Shown: positions 37,159 to 52,299, counted from the first letter of the stretch. The stretch: 64,000 nucleotides of DNA from Streptomyces ardesiacus (GCF_003112575.1 NZ_BEWC01000002.1:186001-250000); one strand, 5' to 3'. Numbers and translations: made by a program. The notes: generated by a model from the sequence alone, not told the origin.

Positions 37159-37305
37159 GGCTCCCGCCGCCACGGAAATCACAAGATCGTTCGAACCGAT
37201 TCGGTTACGCTCGCGTCCTTGTTGTGGAGAACTCCTGTGGAGCAGCGGTGGGTTTCCTGTGCCGCCCGCGCCCCTGTGCTCCCTGAATCCCGTGGGGGGA
37301 TACCG

Positions 37306-38154
37306 ATGAAGACGTCCGTACGTGTGCCCGTGGGCGCCGGCCTCGCCGCACTGCTGCTCGCCGCCGGGGCGGTGGGCTGTTCCAAGGAGGACAAGGCCTC
37401 CGAGTCCCCCGGGATGACCCCCGCGGCCGCCGTCGCCAAGGCCGCGAAGAACTCGGAGGAGATCGACTCCCTCCACTACCGCATGACCGGCAAGGTCCCC
37501 GTGGAGGGCCGGATCGAGGCGGAGGCGGAGATGCAGATCAAGCCGACGCTCGCGATGAGCATGAAGATGAAGGCGCTCGACCAGGGCGCCGACGGCACCG
37601 CGGAGATCCGGCTCGTCGACAAGGCCCTGTACCTCGGTGGCGGCCCCGAGGCGGCCAAGGAGATGGACGGCAAGAGCTGGATCAAGTTCGACCTGTCCGC
37701 GGGCGGCGCCGACGAGGAGCTGAACAAGCTGGGCGGCGCGTCCCAGGCCGAGAAGAACCCGGCCACGGAGTCCACCTTCCTCACCGGGGCCAAGGACGTC
37801 GAGAAGGTCGGCACCGAGACCGTCGACGGCGTGAAGACCACCCACTACAAGGGCACGGTCACCCTCGCCGACCTGGAGAAGACCATCGGGGACGAGGGCG
37901 AGGCCACCCGCAAGCAGCGGCAGAAGAGCCTCGAGCAGTACGAGAAGCTGGGCGTCGACAAGCTCAACATGGACATGTGGGTCGACGGCGACGACCGGAC
38001 CAAGCAGTTCCGCATGCGGGCCGACGCGGAGCAGGGCCCGATGGACATCACCTTCACCTTCCTCGGCGTCAACGAGCCCGTGAAGGTCGCCGCGCCGCCG
38101 GCCGCGGAGGTCGCCGACCTGGCCGAGATGATGAAGGAGGCCCAGCAGGGCTGA
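37306..38154 (+). CDS. Lipoprotein, LppX/LprG-like (paralogue of the preceding gene)
   Basis: This 282-residue protein has a signal peptide with lipobox AVGC (acylated Cys at 25). A beta-rich domain follows with [30 protein letters not shown] and [15 protein letters not shown], matching the preceding lipoprotein motif by motif. ATG at 37306 follows GGGGGGA. The pair sits between rplA and rplJ but is probably transcribed separately. It should be anchored on the outer face of the membrane; the ligand is unknown. Confidence 0.83.
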   Translation: MKTSVRVPVGAGLAALLLAAGAVGCSKEDKASESPGMTPAAAVAKAAKNSEEIDSLHYRMTGKVPVEGRIEAEAEMQIKPTLAMSMKMKALDQGADGTAEIRLVDKALYLGGGPEAAKEMDGKSWIKFDLSAGGADEELNKLGGASQAEKNPATESTFLTGAKDVEKVGTETVDGVKTTHYKGTVTLADLEKTIGDEGEATRKQRQKSLEQYEKLGVDKLNMDMWVDGDDRTKQFRMRADAEQGPMDITFTFLGVNEPVKVAAPPAAEVADLAEMMKEAQQG

Positions 38155-38195
38155 GACGCCGCGCCCGGCCCGCCCGGGTCGCCGCGGGGGCGGAT

Positions 38196-38225
38196 TTGCT
38201 CGACACTGCCCCGTTCACGTACGCT
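38196..38225 (+). promoter_or_regulatory. Candidate rplJL promoter
   Basis: TTGCTC (38196-38201) and TACGCT (38220-38225) are 18 bp apart. They would start a leader of roughly 240 bases before rplJ. Confidence 0.55.
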
Positions 38226-38239
38226 CTCCCAGAAGCCAA

Positions 38240-38470
38240 AGACCGCTGGTCGTTGCCGTGTGTTCGCAAGAGGACACGGTGGCCGAAGGATCCGCTGAAC
38301 TGCGGACGACCCGCGCAGGTGACTGTGGATGAGCTCCCGGAAGTCCCCGCCCCGTGCGGATGACGATCGGTCGAGCCACGCCCCGTGCGCCTGCGCCGGG
38401 GCGTTTCGTTTTCCCCAGTCCTCCTTCGGGTCCGCGCGGTCAGAATCACCCGGAAGGAGGCCGAGGCTCT
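38240..38470 (+). ncRNA. Leader RNA of rplJL with candidate L10-responsive structure
   Basis: Between the promoter and rplJ the transcript would contain several hairpins, for example CCGTGT...ACACGG near 38257-38280, and then an attenuator-like hairpin at 38378-38404. The position and length match the L10 leader family, in which excess L10(L12)4 complex binds the leader and reduces expression. I did not verify the L10 kink-turn consensus, so the assignment rests on context. Confidence 0.5.
38378..38412 (+). terminator. Attenuator-like hairpin in the rplJ leader
   Basis: ACGCCCCG (38378-38385) pairs perfectly with CGGGGCGT (38397-38404), followed by TTCGTTTT (38405-38412). It ends about 58 bp before the rplJ ATG, so it could stop transcription before the coding region. 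A second copy of GCCCCGTGCG lies at 38349-38358 and could compete for pairing. Confidence 0.6.
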
Positions 38471-39001
38471 ATGGCGACGCCCGAAAAGGCTGCCGCGGTT
38501 GCCGAGCTGACGGACAAGTTCCGCAGCTCCAACGCCGCCGTGCTGACCGAGTACCGCGGTCTCACCGTGGCGCAGCTCAAGACGCTGCGCCGGTCGCTCG
38601 GTGAGAACGCCCAGTACGCCGTGGTGAAGAACACGCTGACCAAGATTGCGGCCAACGAGGCCGGGATCACGCTCGACGACCAGCTCTTCGCTGGTCCGAC
38701 GGCCGTCGCCTTCGTCACCGGTGACCCGGTGGAGTCGGCGAAGGGTCTGCGCGACTTCGCCAAGGACAACCCGAATCTCGTCATCAAGGGCGGTGTCCTT
38801 GACGGCAAGGCGATGACCGCCGACGAGATCAAGAAGCTTGCGGACCTCGAGTCCCGCGAGGTTCTGCTCTCCAAGCTGGCCGGTGCCTTCAAGGCGAAGC
38901 AGTCCCAGGCTGCCTCCGTCTTCCAGGCGCTGCCCTCGAAGCTCGTCCGCACCGTGGACGCGCTCCGTGCCAAGCAGGACGAGCAGGGCGGTGCCGAGTA
39001 A
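38471..39001 (+). CDS. rplJ: 50S ribosomal protein L10
   Basis: This 176-residue protein begins [20 protein letters not shown] and has [16 protein letters not shown], the conserved rRNA-binding start of L10. Its C-terminal helix anchors the L7/L12 dimers on the ribosomal stalk. AAGGAGG lies 13 bases before the ATG at 38471. rplL follows after 117 bp. Confidence 0.97.
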   Translation: MATPEKAAAVAELTDKFRSSNAAVLTEYRGLTVAQLKTLRRSLGENAQYAVVKNTLTKIAANEAGITLDDQLFAGPTAVAFVTGDPVESAKGLRDFAKDNPNLVIKGGVLDGKAMTADEIKKLADLESREVLLSKLAGAFKAKQSQAASVFQALPSKLVRTVDALRAKQDEQGGAE

Positions 39002-39118
39002 CTCGGCTCGCTTTCTGATCCGGGCCGCCTGAGCGCGGCGCGGGTCGCAGCGGGCCGACGTACGCCCGCCACACCCCGTACATCCGGCACCTGCCGAATT
39101 AGTGGAAGGACCGCCATC

Positions 39119-39508
39119 ATGGCGAAGCTCAGCCAGGACGACCTGCTCGCCCAGTTCGAGGAGATGACCCTCATCGAGCTCTCCGAGTTCGTGAAGGCCT
39201 TCGAGGAGAAGTTCGACGTCACCGCCGCCGCGGCCGCCCCGGTCGTCGTCGCCGGTGGCGGTGCCGCCGCCGGTGGCGCCGAGGCCGCCGAGGAGAAGGA
39301 CGAGTTCGACGTCATCCTCACCGGTGCCGGCGACAAGAAGATCCAGGTCATCAAGGTCGTGCGCGAGCTGACCTCCCTGGGTCTGAAGGAGGCCAAGGAC
39401 CTCGTGGACGGCGCCCCGAAGCCCGTCCTCGAGAAGGTCGCCAAGGACGCCGCGGACAAGGCCAAGGAGTCCCTCGAGGGCGCCGGCGCCTCCGTCGAGG
39501 TCAAGTAA
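39119..39508 (+). CDS. rplL: 50S ribosomal protein L7/L12
   Basis: This 129-residue stalk protein has an N-terminal dimerisation helix ([18 protein letters not shown]), an Ala/Gly hinge near residues 38-58, and the factor-binding C-terminal domain ([20 protein letters not shown]). ATG at 39119 follows GGAAGGA. A hairpin follows about 48 bp after the stop. Confidence 0.97.
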   Translation: MAKLSQDDLLAQFEEMTLIELSEFVKAFEEKFDVTAAAAAPVVVAGGGAAAGGAEAAEEKDEFDVILTGAGDKKIQVIKVVRELTSLGLKEAKDLVDGAPKPVLEKVAKDAADKAKESLEGAGASVEVK

Positions 39509-39555
39509 GACCGCACCGGCACCACGGATCCGTCAGGGTCTGTAACGCCGTAGCA

Positions 39556-39593
39556 CCGAGGAGCGATCATCCATCCGGGTGGTCGCTCTTCGG
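39556..39593 (+). terminator. Hairpin between rplL and rpoB
   Basis: CCGAGGAGCGAT (39556-39567) pairs with GTCGCTCTTCGG (39582-39593) with two G-U pairs. There is no T-run, so partial termination or processing between rplL and rpoB is more likely than full termination, in line with different expression of L12 and polymerase. Confidence 0.55.
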
Positions 39594-40096
39594 CGTATCC
39601 GGGGTCCGGCGGCGGCTGCCTTGCACCTGTGACGGTGGAGAGTAGGGTGATCTTCGTCGTGCCGTCTCCGGGGCCCTGAGAGCCGCTGGAGGCAACCGGT
39701 TCGGGCCAAGGGGGGCCTTGACGAACCGCACGCAGCGCGCAATTCTCAGGGCGTCGTCAAAGGATCCGAATCCGAGGCATGGATCGACGGCGAAGAGGGC
39801 AGTATCTGGGTGCGTTGAGGGCGAGGCCTTGCCGCACAGGTGGTGAGAACAACGAGGAGCGAACACGGTCCCCGAGAACCGCACTGGACATCAGTGGGCC
39901 AAGTGGCTACACTGACCCTTTGCGCTGCCTGTTAGCTGCCCCCTGCCCGTCACCAGGGGTCTGCCCTCGCCCGAGCACTGACGATCAGAGCCTGCCTGAC
40001 CTGGCCTTTTAGCCACATCAGGCGCCCCCTGTCTCCGTGCAAGGAAGAGGGGCCGGTACGCGCGTAGTGAGTCCGAGCCCTCGGAAGGACCCCCTC
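39594..40096 (+). promoter_or_regulatory. rpoB upstream region with a candidate promoter at 39884-39913
   Basis: About 500 bp without a gene precede rpoB. CTGGAC (39884-39889) and TACACT (39908-39913) are 18 bp apart and would give a leader of some 175 bases. The rest is mixed sequence with no convincing reading frame. Confidence 0.5.
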
Positions 40097-43000
40097 TTGG
40101 CCGCCTCGCGCAATGCCTCGACCGCGAATACGAACAACGCTGCCAGCACCGCCCCGCTGCGCATCTCCTTTGCAAAGATCAAGGAGCCCCTCGAGGTTCC
40201 GAACCTCCTGGCGCTGCAAACCGAGAGCTTCGACTGGCTCCTCGGCAACGACGCCTGGAAGGCTCGCGTCGAGTCGGCTCTGGAGTCCGGTCAGGACGTC
40301 CCCACCAAGTCCGGTCTGGAGGAGATCTTCGAGGAGATCTCCCCGATCGAGGACTTCTCCGGGTCGATGTCGCTGACGTTCCGCGACCACCGTTTCGAGC
40401 CCCCGAAGAACAGCATCGACGAGTGCAAGGACCGCGACTTCACGTACGCGGCCCCGCTCTTCGTCACCGCCGAGTTCACCAACAACGAGACCGGCGAGAT
40501 CAAGTCCCAGACGGTCTTCATGGGCGACTTCCCGCTCATGACCAACAAGGGCACCTTCGTCATCAACGGCACCGAGCGTGTCGTGGTCTCGCAGCTGGTC
40601 CGTTCGCCCGGCGTCTACTTCGACTCCTCCATCGACAAGACGTCCGACAAGGACATCTTCTCCGCCAAGATCATCCCGTCCCGGGGTGCCTGGCTGGAGA
40701 TGGAGATCGACAAGCGCGACATGGTCGGTGTGCGCATCGACCGCAAGCGCAAGCAGTCCGTGACCGTCCTCCTCAAGGCCCTCGGCTGGACCACCGAGCA
40801 GATCCTCGAGGAGTTCGGCGAGTACGAGTCCATGCGCGCCACCCTGGAGAAGGACCACACCCAGGGCCAGGACGACGCGCTGCTCGACATCTACCGCAAG
40901 CTGCGTCCGGGCGAGCCCCCCACGCGTGAGGCCGCGCAGACGCTGCTCGAGAACCTCTACTTCAACCCGAAGCGCTACGACCTCGCCAAGGTCGGCCGCT
41001 ACAAGGTGAACAAGAAGCTCGGCGCGGACGAGCCGCTGGACGCCGGCGTGCTCACCACCGACGACGTCATCGCCACCATCAAGTACCTGGTGAAGCTGCA
41101 CGCCGGTGAGACCGAGACGGTCGGCGAGTCGGGCCGGGAGATCGTCGTCGAGACCGACGACATCGACCACTTCGGCAACCGCCGCATCCGCAACGTCGGC
41201 GAGCTGATCCAGAACCAGGTCCGCACGGGTCTCGCCCGTATGGAGCGCGTCGTGCGCGAGCGCATGACGACCCAGGACGTCGAGGCGATCACGCCGCAGA
41301 CCCTGATCAACATCCGGCCGGTCGTCGCCTCCATCAAGGAGTTCTTCGGCACCAGCCAGCTGTCCCAGTTCATGGACCAGAACAACCCGCTGTCGGGGCT
41401 GACGCACAAGCGTCGTCTGAACGCCCTCGGCCCGGGTGGTCTCTCCCGTGAGCGGGCCGGCTTCGAGGTCCGCGACGTGCACCCGTCGCACTACGGCCGC
41501 ATGTGCCCGATCGAGACGCCCGAAGGCCCGAACATCGGTCTGATCGGCTCGCTCGCCTCGTACGGCCGGATCAACCCGTTCGGCTTCATCGAGACGCCGT
41601 ACCGCAAGGTCGTCGACGGCCAGGTCACCGACGAGGTGGACTACCTGACCGCCGACGAGGAGGACCGCTTCGTCATCGCGCAGGCCAACGCCACGCTCAA
41701 CGACGACATGCGGTTCGCCGAGGGCCGCGTCCTGGTCCGCCGCCGCGGCGGCGAGGTCGACTACGTCCCCGGCGACGACGTCGACTACATGGACGTCTCG
41801 CCGCGCCAGATGGTGTCCGTCGCCACCGCGATGATCCCGTTCCTGGAGCACGACGACGCCAACCGTGCCCTCATGGGCGCGAACATGATGCGCCAGGCCG
41901 TGCCGCTCATCAAGAGCGAGTCCCCGCTCGTCGGCACCGGCATGGAGTACCGCTCCGCCGCCGACGCCGGTGACGTGGTCAAGGCCGAGAAGCCGGGTGT
42001 GGTCCAGGAGGTCTCCGCGGACTACATCACGACGACCAACGACGACGGCACGTACATCACGTACCGCCTGGCCAAGTTCTCCCGGTCCAACCAGGGCACC
42101 TCGGTCAACCAGAAGGTCATCGTCTCCGAGGGCGACCGCGTCATCGAGGGCCAGGTCCTCGCCGACGGTCCCGCCACCGAGAACGGCGAGATGGCGCTCG
42201 GCAAGAACCTGCTGGTCGCGTTCATGCCGTGGGAGGGTCACAACTACGAGGACGCGATCATCCTGTCGCAGCGCCTCGTGCAGGACGACGTCCTCTCCTC
42301 GATCCACATCGAGGAGCACGAGGTCGACGCCCGTGACACCAAGCTCGGCCCCGAGGAGATCACCCGGGACATCCCGAACGTCTCCGAGGAGGTCCTCGCC
42401 GACCTCGACGAGCGCGGCATCATCCGCATCGGTGCCGAGGTCGTCGCCGGCGACATCCTGGTCGGCAAGGTCACGCCCAAGGGCGAGACCGAGCTGACCC
42501 CGGAGGAGCGCCTGCTCCGTGCGATCTTCGGTGAGAAGGCCCGCGAGGTCCGCGACACCTCCCTGAAGGTCCCGCACGGCGAGATCGGCAAGGTCATCGG
42601 CGTCCGCGTCTTCGACCGTGAGGAGGGCGACGAGCTGCCGCCCGGCGTGAACCAGCTGGTCCGCGTCTACGTCGCGCAGAAGCGCAAGATCACCGACGGT
42701 GACAAGCTCGCCGGCCGCCACGGCAACAAGGGCGTCATCTCCAAGATCAACCCGATCGAGGACATGCCGTTCCTGGAGGACGGCACGCCCGTCGACATCA
42801 TCCTGAACCCGCTGGGTGTCCCGTCCCGAATGAACCCGGGACAGGTCCTGGAGATCCACCTCGGCTGGCTCGCCAGCCGCGGCTGGGACGTCTCCGGCCT
42901 CGCGGAGGAGTGGGCGCAGCGCCTCCAGGCCATCGGCGCCGACAAGGTCGAGCCCGGCACCAACGTCGCCACCCCGGTCTTCGACGGTGCGCGCGAGGAC

Positions 43001-43582
43001 GAGCTGGCCGGCCTGCTCCAGCACACCATCCCGAACCGCGACGGCGAGCGCATGGTGCTCCCCTCCGGCAAGGCGCGGCTGTTCGACGGCCGCAGCGGTG
43101 AGCCGTTCCCGGACCCGATCTCGGTCGGGTACATGTACATCCTCAAGCTCCACCACCTGGTCGACGACAAGCTGCACGCCCGTTCGACCGGCCCGTACTC
43201 GATGATCACCCAGCAGCCGCTGGGTGGTAAGGCCCAGTTCGGTGGCCAGCGCTTCGGTGAGATGGAGGTGTGGGCGCTGGAGGCTTACGGCGCCGCGTAC
43301 GCCCTCCAGGAGCTGCTGACGATCAAGTCCGACGACGTGACCGGCCGCGTGAAGGTCTACGAGGCCATCGTCAAGGGCGAGAACATCCCTGAGCCCGGCA
43401 TCCCCGAGTCCTTCAAGGTGCTCATCAAGGAGATGCAGTCCCTGTGCCTCAACGTGGAGGTGCTGTCCAGCGACGGCATGTCCATCGAGATGCGTGACAC
43501 CGACGAGGACGTCTTCCGCGCTGCGGAGGAGCTCGGCATCGACCTGTCGCGGCGCGAGCCGAGCAGCGTCGAAGAGGTCTGA
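40097..43582 (+). CDS. rpoB: DNA-directed RNA polymerase subunit beta
   Basis: This 1161-residue protein matches the Streptomyces coelicolor length when started at the rare TTG (40097-40099), which follows GGAAGGA. The rifampicin cluster reads [18 protein letters not shown] and then Asn442, where Escherichia coli and Mycobacterium tuberculosis have the Ser of position 531; His437 (526) is wild type. Other core motifs include [20 protein letters not shown] and [15 protein letters not shown]. It is followed by a hairpin and rpoC. Confidence 0.98.
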   Translation: MAASRNASTANTNNAASTAPLRISFAKIKEPLEVPNLLALQTESFDWLLGNDAWKARVESALESGQDVPTKSGLEEIFEEISPIEDFSGSMSLTFRDHRFEPPKNSIDECKDRDFTYAAPLFVTAEFTNNETGEIKSQTVFMGDFPLMTNKGTFVINGTERVVVSQLVRSPGVYFDSSIDKTSDKDIFSAKIIPSRGAWLEMEIDKRDMVGVRIDRKRKQSVTVLLKALGWTTEQILEEFGEYESMRATLEKDHTQGQDDALLDIYRKLRPGEPPTREAAQTLLENLYFNPKRYDLAKVGRYKVNKKLGADEPLDAGVLTTDDVIATIKYLVKLHAGETETVGESGREIVVETDDIDHFGNRRIRNVGELIQNQVRTGLARMERVVRERMTTQDVEAITPQTLINIRPVVASIKEFFGTSQLSQFMDQNNPLSGLTHKRRLNALGPGGLSRERAGFEVRDVHPSHYGRMCPIETPEGPNIGLIGSLASYGRINPFGFIETPYRKVVDGQVTDEVDYLTADEEDRFVIAQANATLNDDMRFAEGRVLVRRRGGEVDYVPGDDVDYMDVSPRQMVSVATAMIPFLEHDDANRALMGANMMRQAVPLIKSESPLVGTGMEYRSAADAGDVVKAEKPGVVQEVSADYITTTNDDGTYITYRLAKFSRSNQGTSVNQKVIVSEGDRVIEGQVLADGPATENGEMALGKNLLVAFMPWEGHNYEDAIILSQRLVQDDVLSSIHIEEHEVDARDTKLGPEEITRDIPNVSEEVLADLDERGIIRIGAEVVAGDILVGKVTPKGETELTPEERLLRAIFGEKAREVRDTSLKVPHGEIGKVIGVRVFDREEGDELPPGVNQLVRVYVAQKRKITDGDKLAGRHGNKGVISKINPIEDMPFLEDGTPVDIILNPLGVPSRMNPGQVLEIHLGWLASRGWDVSGLAEEWAQRLQAIGADKVEPGTNVATPVFDGAREDELAGLLQHTIPNRDGERMVLPSGKARLFDGRSGEPFPDPISVGYMYILKLHHLVDDKLHARSTGPYSMITQQPLGGKAQFGGQRFGEMEVWALEAYGAAYALQELLTIKSDDVTGRVKVYEAIVKGENIPEPGIPESFKVLIKEMQSLCLNVEVLSSDGMSIEMRDTDEDVFRAAEELGIDLSRREPSSVEEV

Positions 43583-43591
43583 CGGGAGTCA

Positions 43592-43620
43592 GGCGGGGCC
43601 TTCCACCCGAAGGCCCCGCC
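43592..43620 (+). terminator. Intercistronic hairpin between rpoB and rpoC
   Basis: GGCGGGGCCTTC (43592-43603) pairs perfectly with GAAGGCCCCGCC (43609-43620) around CACCC. Without a T-run it is probably a processing or stabilising element rather than a full terminator, since rpoC follows 60 bp later. Confidence 0.5.
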
Positions 43621-43679
43621 GATCCCGCGACCCCCGTTTCAGACCACAGACTTACAACCCTGAGAGGGATTGACGCATA

Positions 43680-47579
<3,900 letters not shown>

Positions 47580-47596
47580 GCGAGTGGCCTGACGGT

Positions 47597-47635
47597 CCGA
47601 AGGGCGGTCACCCCGTGCGGGTGGCCGCCCTTCGG
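47597..47635 (+). terminator. Terminator hairpin after rpoC
   Basis: CCGAAGGGCGGTCACC (47597-47612) pairs with GGTGGCCGCCCTTCGG (47620-47635) with one G-U pair and a 7-base loop, 17 bp beyond the rpoC stop. Confidence 0.82.
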
Positions 47636-47701
47636 CGTGCCCGGAGCGTGCCGGGCAAAGCGGGGCGAACCGGGCGGCGGGGCCGCTGTCGCCCATTTGT
47701 T

Positions 47702-47730
47702 TTGACCGCAGCGAATGCGATAGGTACGCT
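47702..47730 (+). promoter_or_regulatory. Promoter of the rpsL-rpsG-fusA operon
   Basis: TTGACC (47702-47707) and TACGCT (47725-47730) are 17 bp apart, a near-consensus vegetative promoter. The leader of about 185 bases before rpsL has no convincing reading frame. Confidence 0.7.
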
Positions 47731-47921
47731 CAGACCTTGTGCCTGGGGTGTGCCCTGGCTCCGTGCGTGCCTACAACCGCACCGGGGCCGCATGTGGCCA
47801 CCGCATCTCGCGTCTCCTACCGCCTCGCGGGCGGAGCTCGCGGTTTCGACACACCCGACCGCGTGGGTCGGTGACGTTCCAGGTTAGCTTCACCATTCGG
47901 CACACAGAAACCGGAGAAGTA

Positions 47922-48293
47922 GTGCCTACGATCCAGCAGCTGGTCCGCAAGGGCCGGCAGGACAAGGTCGAGAAGAACAAGACGCCCGCACTCGAGGGTT
48001 CCCCTCAGCGTCGTGGCGTCTGCACGCGTGTGTTCACGACCACCCCGAAGAAGCCGAACTCGGCCCTGCGTAAGGTCGCGCGTGTGCGTCTGACCAGTGG
48101 CATCGAGGTCACCGCTTACATTCCGGGTGAGGGGCACAACCTGCAGGAGCACTCCATCGTGCTCGTGCGCGGCGGCCGTGTGAAGGACCTGCCGGGTGTT
48201 CGTTACAAGATCATCCGCGGCTCCCTCGACACCCAGGGTGTCAAGAACCGCAAGCAGGCCCGCAGCCGCTACGGCGCCAAGAAGGAGAAGTAA
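47922..48293 (+). CDS. rpsL: 30S ribosomal protein S12
   Basis: This 123-residue protein starts with GTG and reads [15 protein letters not shown]. The decoding-centre loops are wild type: Lys43 in [10 protein letters not shown] and Lys88 in GGRVKDLPG, the sites of streptomycin-resistance substitutions. GGAGAAG precedes the start. rpsG begins 2 bp after its stop. Confidence 0.98.
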   Translation: MPTIQQLVRKGRQDKVEKNKTPALEGSPQRRGVCTRVFTTTPKKPNSALRKVARVRLTSGIEVTAYIPGEGHNLQEHSIVLVRGGRVKDLPGVRYKIIRGSLDTQGVKNRKQARSRYGAKKEK

Positions 48294-48295
48294 GA

Positions 48296-48766
48296 ATGCC
48301 TCGTAAGGGCCCCGCCCCGAAGCGCCCGGTCATCATCGACCCGGTCTACGGTTCTCCTCTGGTGACCTCCCTGATCAACAAGGTGCTGCTGAACGGCAAG
48401 CGCTCCACCGCCGAGCGCATCGTCTACGGCGCCATGGAGGGCCTGCGCGAGAAGACCGGCAACGACCCGGTCATCACGCTCAAGCGCGCTCTCGAGAACA
48501 TCAAGCCGACCCTCGAGGTCAAGTCCCGCCGTGTCGGTGGTGCGACGTACCAGGTGCCGATCGAGGTCAAGCCCGGCCGCGCCAACACCCTCGCGCTGCG
48601 CTGGCTCGTCGGCTACTCCCGCGCCCGTCGCGAGAAGACCATGACCGAGCGTCTGCTCAACGAGCTCCTCGACGCCTCCAACGGCCTGGGTGCCGCTGTG
48701 AAGAAGCGCGAGGACACGCACAAGATGGCCGAGTCCAACAAGGCCTTCGCGCACTACCGCTGGTAG
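48296..48766 (+). CDS. rpsG: 30S ribosomal protein S7
   Basis: This 156-residue protein begins [20 protein letters not shown] and contains [15 protein letters not shown]. It nucleates assembly of the 30S head and commonly represses its operon. It is 2 bp from rpsL and 39 bp from fusA. Confidence 0.98.
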   Translation: MPRKGPAPKRPVIIDPVYGSPLVTSLINKVLLNGKRSTAERIVYGAMEGLREKTGNDPVITLKRALENIKPTLEVKSRRVGGATYQVPIEVKPGRANTLALRWLVGYSRARREKTMTERLLNELLDASNGLGAAVKKREDTHKMAESNKAFAHYRW

Positions 48767-48805
48767 TCGCTACCCACATCGAGACCGAGAGAAGACTGAA
48801 GCCTC

Positions 48806-50932
48806 ATGGCTACCACTTCACTTGACCTGGCCAAGGTCCGCAACATCGGGATCATGGCCCACATCGACGCGGGCAAGACGACCACTACCGAGCGGATCCT
48901 GTTCTACACCGGCGTGTCGTACAAGATCGGTGAGGTCCACGACGGCGCCGCCACGATGGACTGGATGGAGCAGGAGCAGGAGCGTGGCATCACGATCACG
49001 TCTGCTGCGACCACCTGTCACTGGCCGCTCGAGGACAACGACTACACGATCAACATCATCGACACCCCGGGGCACGTCGACTTCACCGTCGAGGTGGAGC
49101 GTTCCCTGCGTGTGCTCGACGGTGCCGTGACCGTGTTCGACGGTGTCGCCGGTGTCGAGCCGCAGTCCGAGACGGTGTGGCGTCAGGCCGACCGTTACGG
49201 CGTGCCCCGCATCTGCTTCGTGAACAAGCTGGACCGCACCGGCGCCGAGTTCCACCGCTGCGTGGACATGATCTCGGACCGCCTGGGCGCCCAGCCGCTC
49301 GTCATGCAGCTCCCCATCGGCGCCGAGGCCGACTTCCAGGGCGTCGTGGACCTGGTCCGCATGAAGGCGCTCGTGTGGTCCGCCGACGCGGCCAAGGGCG
49401 AGATGTACGACACCGTCGACATCCCGGCCACGCACACCGAGGCCGCCGAGGAGTGGCGCGGCAAGCTGGTCGAGGCCGTCGCGGAGAACGACGAAGAGGT
49501 CATGGAGCTCTTCCTGGAGGGACAGGAGCCCACCGAGGAGCAGCTCTACGCCGCGATCCGTCGCATCACCATCGCGTCCGGCAAGTCCGACGAGACCACG
49601 GTCACCCCCGTGTTCTGCGGCACCGCGTTCAAGAACAAGGGCGTCCAGCCCCTGCTCGACGCGGTCGTGCGCTACCTGCCGACCCCGCTCGACGTCGAGG
49701 CCATCGAGGGCCACGACGTCAAGGACCCCGAGGTCGTCGTCAAGCGCAAGCCGTCCGAGGACGAGCCGCTGGCCGCGCTCGCGTTCAAGATCATGAGCGA
49801 CCCGCACCTCGGCAAGCTCACCTTCGTCCGGGTCTACTCGGGCCGCCTGGAGTCCGGCACCGCGGTGCTGAACTCCGTCAAGGGCAAGAAGGAGCGCATC
49901 GGCAAGATCTACCGCATGCACGCCAACAAGCGTGAGGAGATCGAGTCGGTGGGCGCCGGCGACATCGTCGCCGTCATGGGCCTGAAGCAGACCACCACCG
50001 GTGAGACGCTGTCCGACGACAAGAACCCGGTCATCCTGGAGTCCATGGACTTCCCGGCGCCGGTCATCGAGGTCGCGATCGAGCCCAAGTCCAAGGGCGA
50101 CCAGGAGAAGCTGGGTGTGGCCATCCAGCGTCTCGCGGAGGAGGACCCCTCCTTCCAGGTGCACACCAACGAGGAGACCGGCCAGACCGTCATCGGCGGC
50201 ATGGGCGAGCTTCACCTCGAGGTGCTGGTCGACCGGATGAAGCGCGAGTTCAAGGTCGAGGCCAACGTCGGCAAGCCCCAGGTCGCGTACCGCGAGACGA
50301 TCCGCAAGACCGTCGAGCGCGTGGACTACACCCACAAGAAGCAGACCGGTGGTACCGGTCAGTTCGCCAAGGTGCAGATCGCGATCGAGCCGATCGAGGG
50401 CGGCGACGCCTCGTACGAGTTCGTGAACAAGGTCACCGGTGGCCGCATCCCGAAGGAGTACATCCCTTCGGTGGACGCCGGTGCGCAGGAGGCCATGCAG
50501 TTCGGCATCCTGGCCGGCTACGAGATGACGGGCGTCCGCGTCACGCTCATCGACGGTGGCTACCACGAGGTCGACTCCTCCGAGCTCGCCTTCAAGATCG
50601 CCGGTTCGCAGGCCTTCAAGGAGGCCGCGCGCAAGGCTTCGCCCGTGCTTCTGGAGCCGATGATGGCCGTCGAGGTCACCACGCCCGAGGACTACATGGG
50701 CGAGGTCATCGGCGACATCAACTCCCGCCGTGGCCAGATCCAGGCCATGGAGGAGCGTGCGGGTGCCCGCGTCGTCAAGGGGCTCGTGCCCCTGTCGGAG
50801 ATGTTCGGCTACGTCGGCGACCTCCGCAGCAAGACGTCGGGTCGCGCAAGCTACTCGATGCAGTTCGACTCCTACGCCGAGGTTCCCCGGAACGTCGCCG
50901 AGGAGATCATCGCGAAGGCCAAGGGCGAGTAA
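48806..50932 (+). CDS. fusA: Elongation factor G
   Basis: This 708-residue GTPase drives ribosomal translocation. GTP-binding motifs are [15 protein letters not shown] (P-loop), DTPGHVDF and [10 protein letters not shown]. The C-terminal domains IV and V follow with [15 protein letters not shown] and [12 protein letters not shown]. The ATG at 48806 has a weak GAGAGAAGA upstream. It shares the str operon with rpsL and rpsG; tuf follows after a structured 173-bp gap. Confidence 0.98.
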   Translation: MATTSLDLAKVRNIGIMAHIDAGKTTTTERILFYTGVSYKIGEVHDGAATMDWMEQEQERGITITSAATTCHWPLEDNDYTINIIDTPGHVDFTVEVERSLRVLDGAVTVFDGVAGVEPQSETVWRQADRYGVPRICFVNKLDRTGAEFHRCVDMISDRLGAQPLVMQLPIGAEADFQGVVDLVRMKALVWSADAAKGEMYDTVDIPATHTEAAEEWRGKLVEAVAENDEEVMELFLEGQEPTEEQLYAAIRRITIASGKSDETTVTPVFCGTAFKNKGVQPLLDAVVRYLPTPLDVEAIEGHDVKDPEVVVKRKPSEDEPLAALAFKIMSDPHLGKLTFVRVYSGRLESGTAVLNSVKGKKERIGKIYRMHANKREEIESVGAGDIVAVMGLKQTTTGETLSDDKNPVILESMDFPAPVIEVAIEPKSKGDQEKLGVAIQRLAEEDPSFQVHTNEETGQTVIGGMGELHLEVLVDRMKREFKVEANVGKPQVAYRETIRKTVERVDYTHKKQTGGTGQFAKVQIAIEPIEGGDASYEFVNKVTGGRIPKEYIPSVDAGAQEAMQFGILAGYEMTGVRVTLIDGGYHEVDSSELAFKIAGSQAFKEAARKASPVLLEPMMAVEVTTPEDYMGEVIGDINSRRGQIQAMEERAGARVVKGLVPLSEMFGYVGDLRSKTSGRASYSMQFDSYAEVPRNVAEEIIAKAKGE

Positions 50933-50993
50933 CGGGCTACTCCGTTTAACGGACCCCGTTCTCACGCTTTAGGCTTGACCCCGGAGCCTGCAT

Positions 50994-51027
50994 GGGGCAT
51001 TCCGCCGCGAACCCGGTGGAATGCCCC
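50994..51027 (+). promoter_or_regulatory. Inverted repeat in the fusA-tuf gap
   Basis: GGGGCATTCC (50994-51003) pairs perfectly with GGAATGCCCC (51018-51027), and three further inner pairs extend the stem. A TTGACC at 50975-50980 could be a -35 element of a separate tuf promoter. The stem lacks a T-run; it may limit read-through from fusA or be part of the tuf leader. Confidence 0.5.
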
Positions 51028-51105
51028 CGGCACCCGGGCTTTCCAGCAAAGATCACCTGGCGCCGATGAGTAAGGCGTACAGAACCACTCCACAGGAGGA
51101 CCCCA

Positions 51106-52299
51106 GTGGCGAAGGCGAAGTTCGAGCGGACTAAGCCGCACGTCAACATCGGCACCATCGGTCACATCGACCACGGTAAGACGACCCTCACGGCCGCCAT
51201 TACCAAGGTGCTGCACGACGCGTACCCGGAGCTCAACGAGGCCTCGGCGTTCGACCAGATCGACAAGGCTCCCGAGGAGCGCCAGCGCGGTATCACCATC
51301 TCCATCGCGCACGTCGAGTACCAGACCGAGACGCGCCACTACGCGCACGTCGACTGCCCCGGTCACGCGGACTACATCAAGAACATGATCACGGGTGCCG
51401 CGCAGATGGACGGCGCCATCCTCGTGGTCGCCGCCACCGACGGCCCGATGCCGCAGACCAAGGAGCACGTGCTCCTGGCCCGCCAGGTCGGCGTTCCGTA
51501 CATCGTCGTCGCCCTGAACAAGGCCGACATGGTGGACGACGAGGAGATCCTGGAGCTCGTCGAGCTCGAGGTCCGTGAGCTCCTCTCCGAGTACGAGTTC
51601 CCGGGCGACGACGTTCCCGTCGTCAAGGTCTCCGCCCTGAAGGCCCTCGAGGGCGACAAGGAGTGGGGCAACTCCGTCCTCGAGCTCATGAAGGCCGTGG
51701 ACGAGGCCATCCCGGAGCCCGAGCGCGACGTCGACAAGCCGTTCCTGATGCCGATCGAGGACGTCTTCACCATCACCGGTCGCGGTACGGTCGTCACCGG
51801 CCGCATCGAGCGTGGTGTCCTCAAGGTCAACGAGACCGTCGACATCATCGGCATCAAGCAGGAGAAGACCACCACCACGGTCACCGGCATCGAGATGTTC
51901 CGGAAGCTCCTCGACGAGGGCCAGGCCGGTGAGAACGTCGGTCTGCTCCTCCGTGGCATCAAGCGCGAGGACGTCGAGCGCGGCCAGGTCATCATCAAGC
52001 CGGGCTCGGTCACCCCGCACACCGAGTTCGAGGCCCAGGCCTACATCCTGTCCAAGGACGAGGGTGGCCGCCACACGCCGTTCTTCAACAACTACCGTCC
52101 GCAGTTCTACTTCCGTACGACGGACGTGACCGGCGTCGTGACCCTCCCCGAGGGCACCGAGATGGTCATGCCGGGTGACAACACCGAGATGAAGGTGGAG
52201 CTCATCCAGCCCGTCGCCATGGAAGAGGGCCTGAAGTTCGCCATCCGCGAGGGTGGCCGGACCGTGGGCGCCGGCCAGGTCACCAAGATCAACAAGTAA
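51106..52299 (+). CDS. tuf: Elongation factor Tu
   Basis: This 397-residue GTPase delivers aminoacyl-tRNA. Motifs are [34 protein letters not shown] and NKADMVDD, followed by the effector and beta-barrel domains. The start is GTG at 51106 with AGGAGG at ideal spacing. Length and sequence fit the major tuf1 of streptomycetes. A strong terminator follows. Confidence 0.98.
   Translation: MAKAKFERTKPHVNIGTIGHIDHGKTTLTAAITKVLHDAYPELNEASAFDQIDKAPEERQRGITISIAHVEYQTETRHYAHVDCPGHADYIKNMITGAAQMDGAILVVAATDGPMPQTKEHVLLARQVGVPYIVVALNKADMVDDEEILELVELEVRELLSEYEFPGDDVPVVKVSALKALEGDKEWGNSVLELMKAVDEAIPEPERDVDKPFLMPIEDVFTITGRGTVVTGRIERGVLKVNETVDIIGIKQEKTTTTVTGIEMFRKLLDEGQAGENVGLLLRGIKREDVERGQVIIKPGSVTPHTEFEAQAYILSKDEGGRHTPFFNNYRPQFYFRTTDVTGVVTLPEGTEMVMPGDNTEMKVELIQPVAMEEGLKFAIREGGRTVGAGQVTKINK

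Noticed and set aside
48041..48200. Streptomycin-resistance changes in rpsL
   Set aside because: Lys43 and Lys88 are both wild type.
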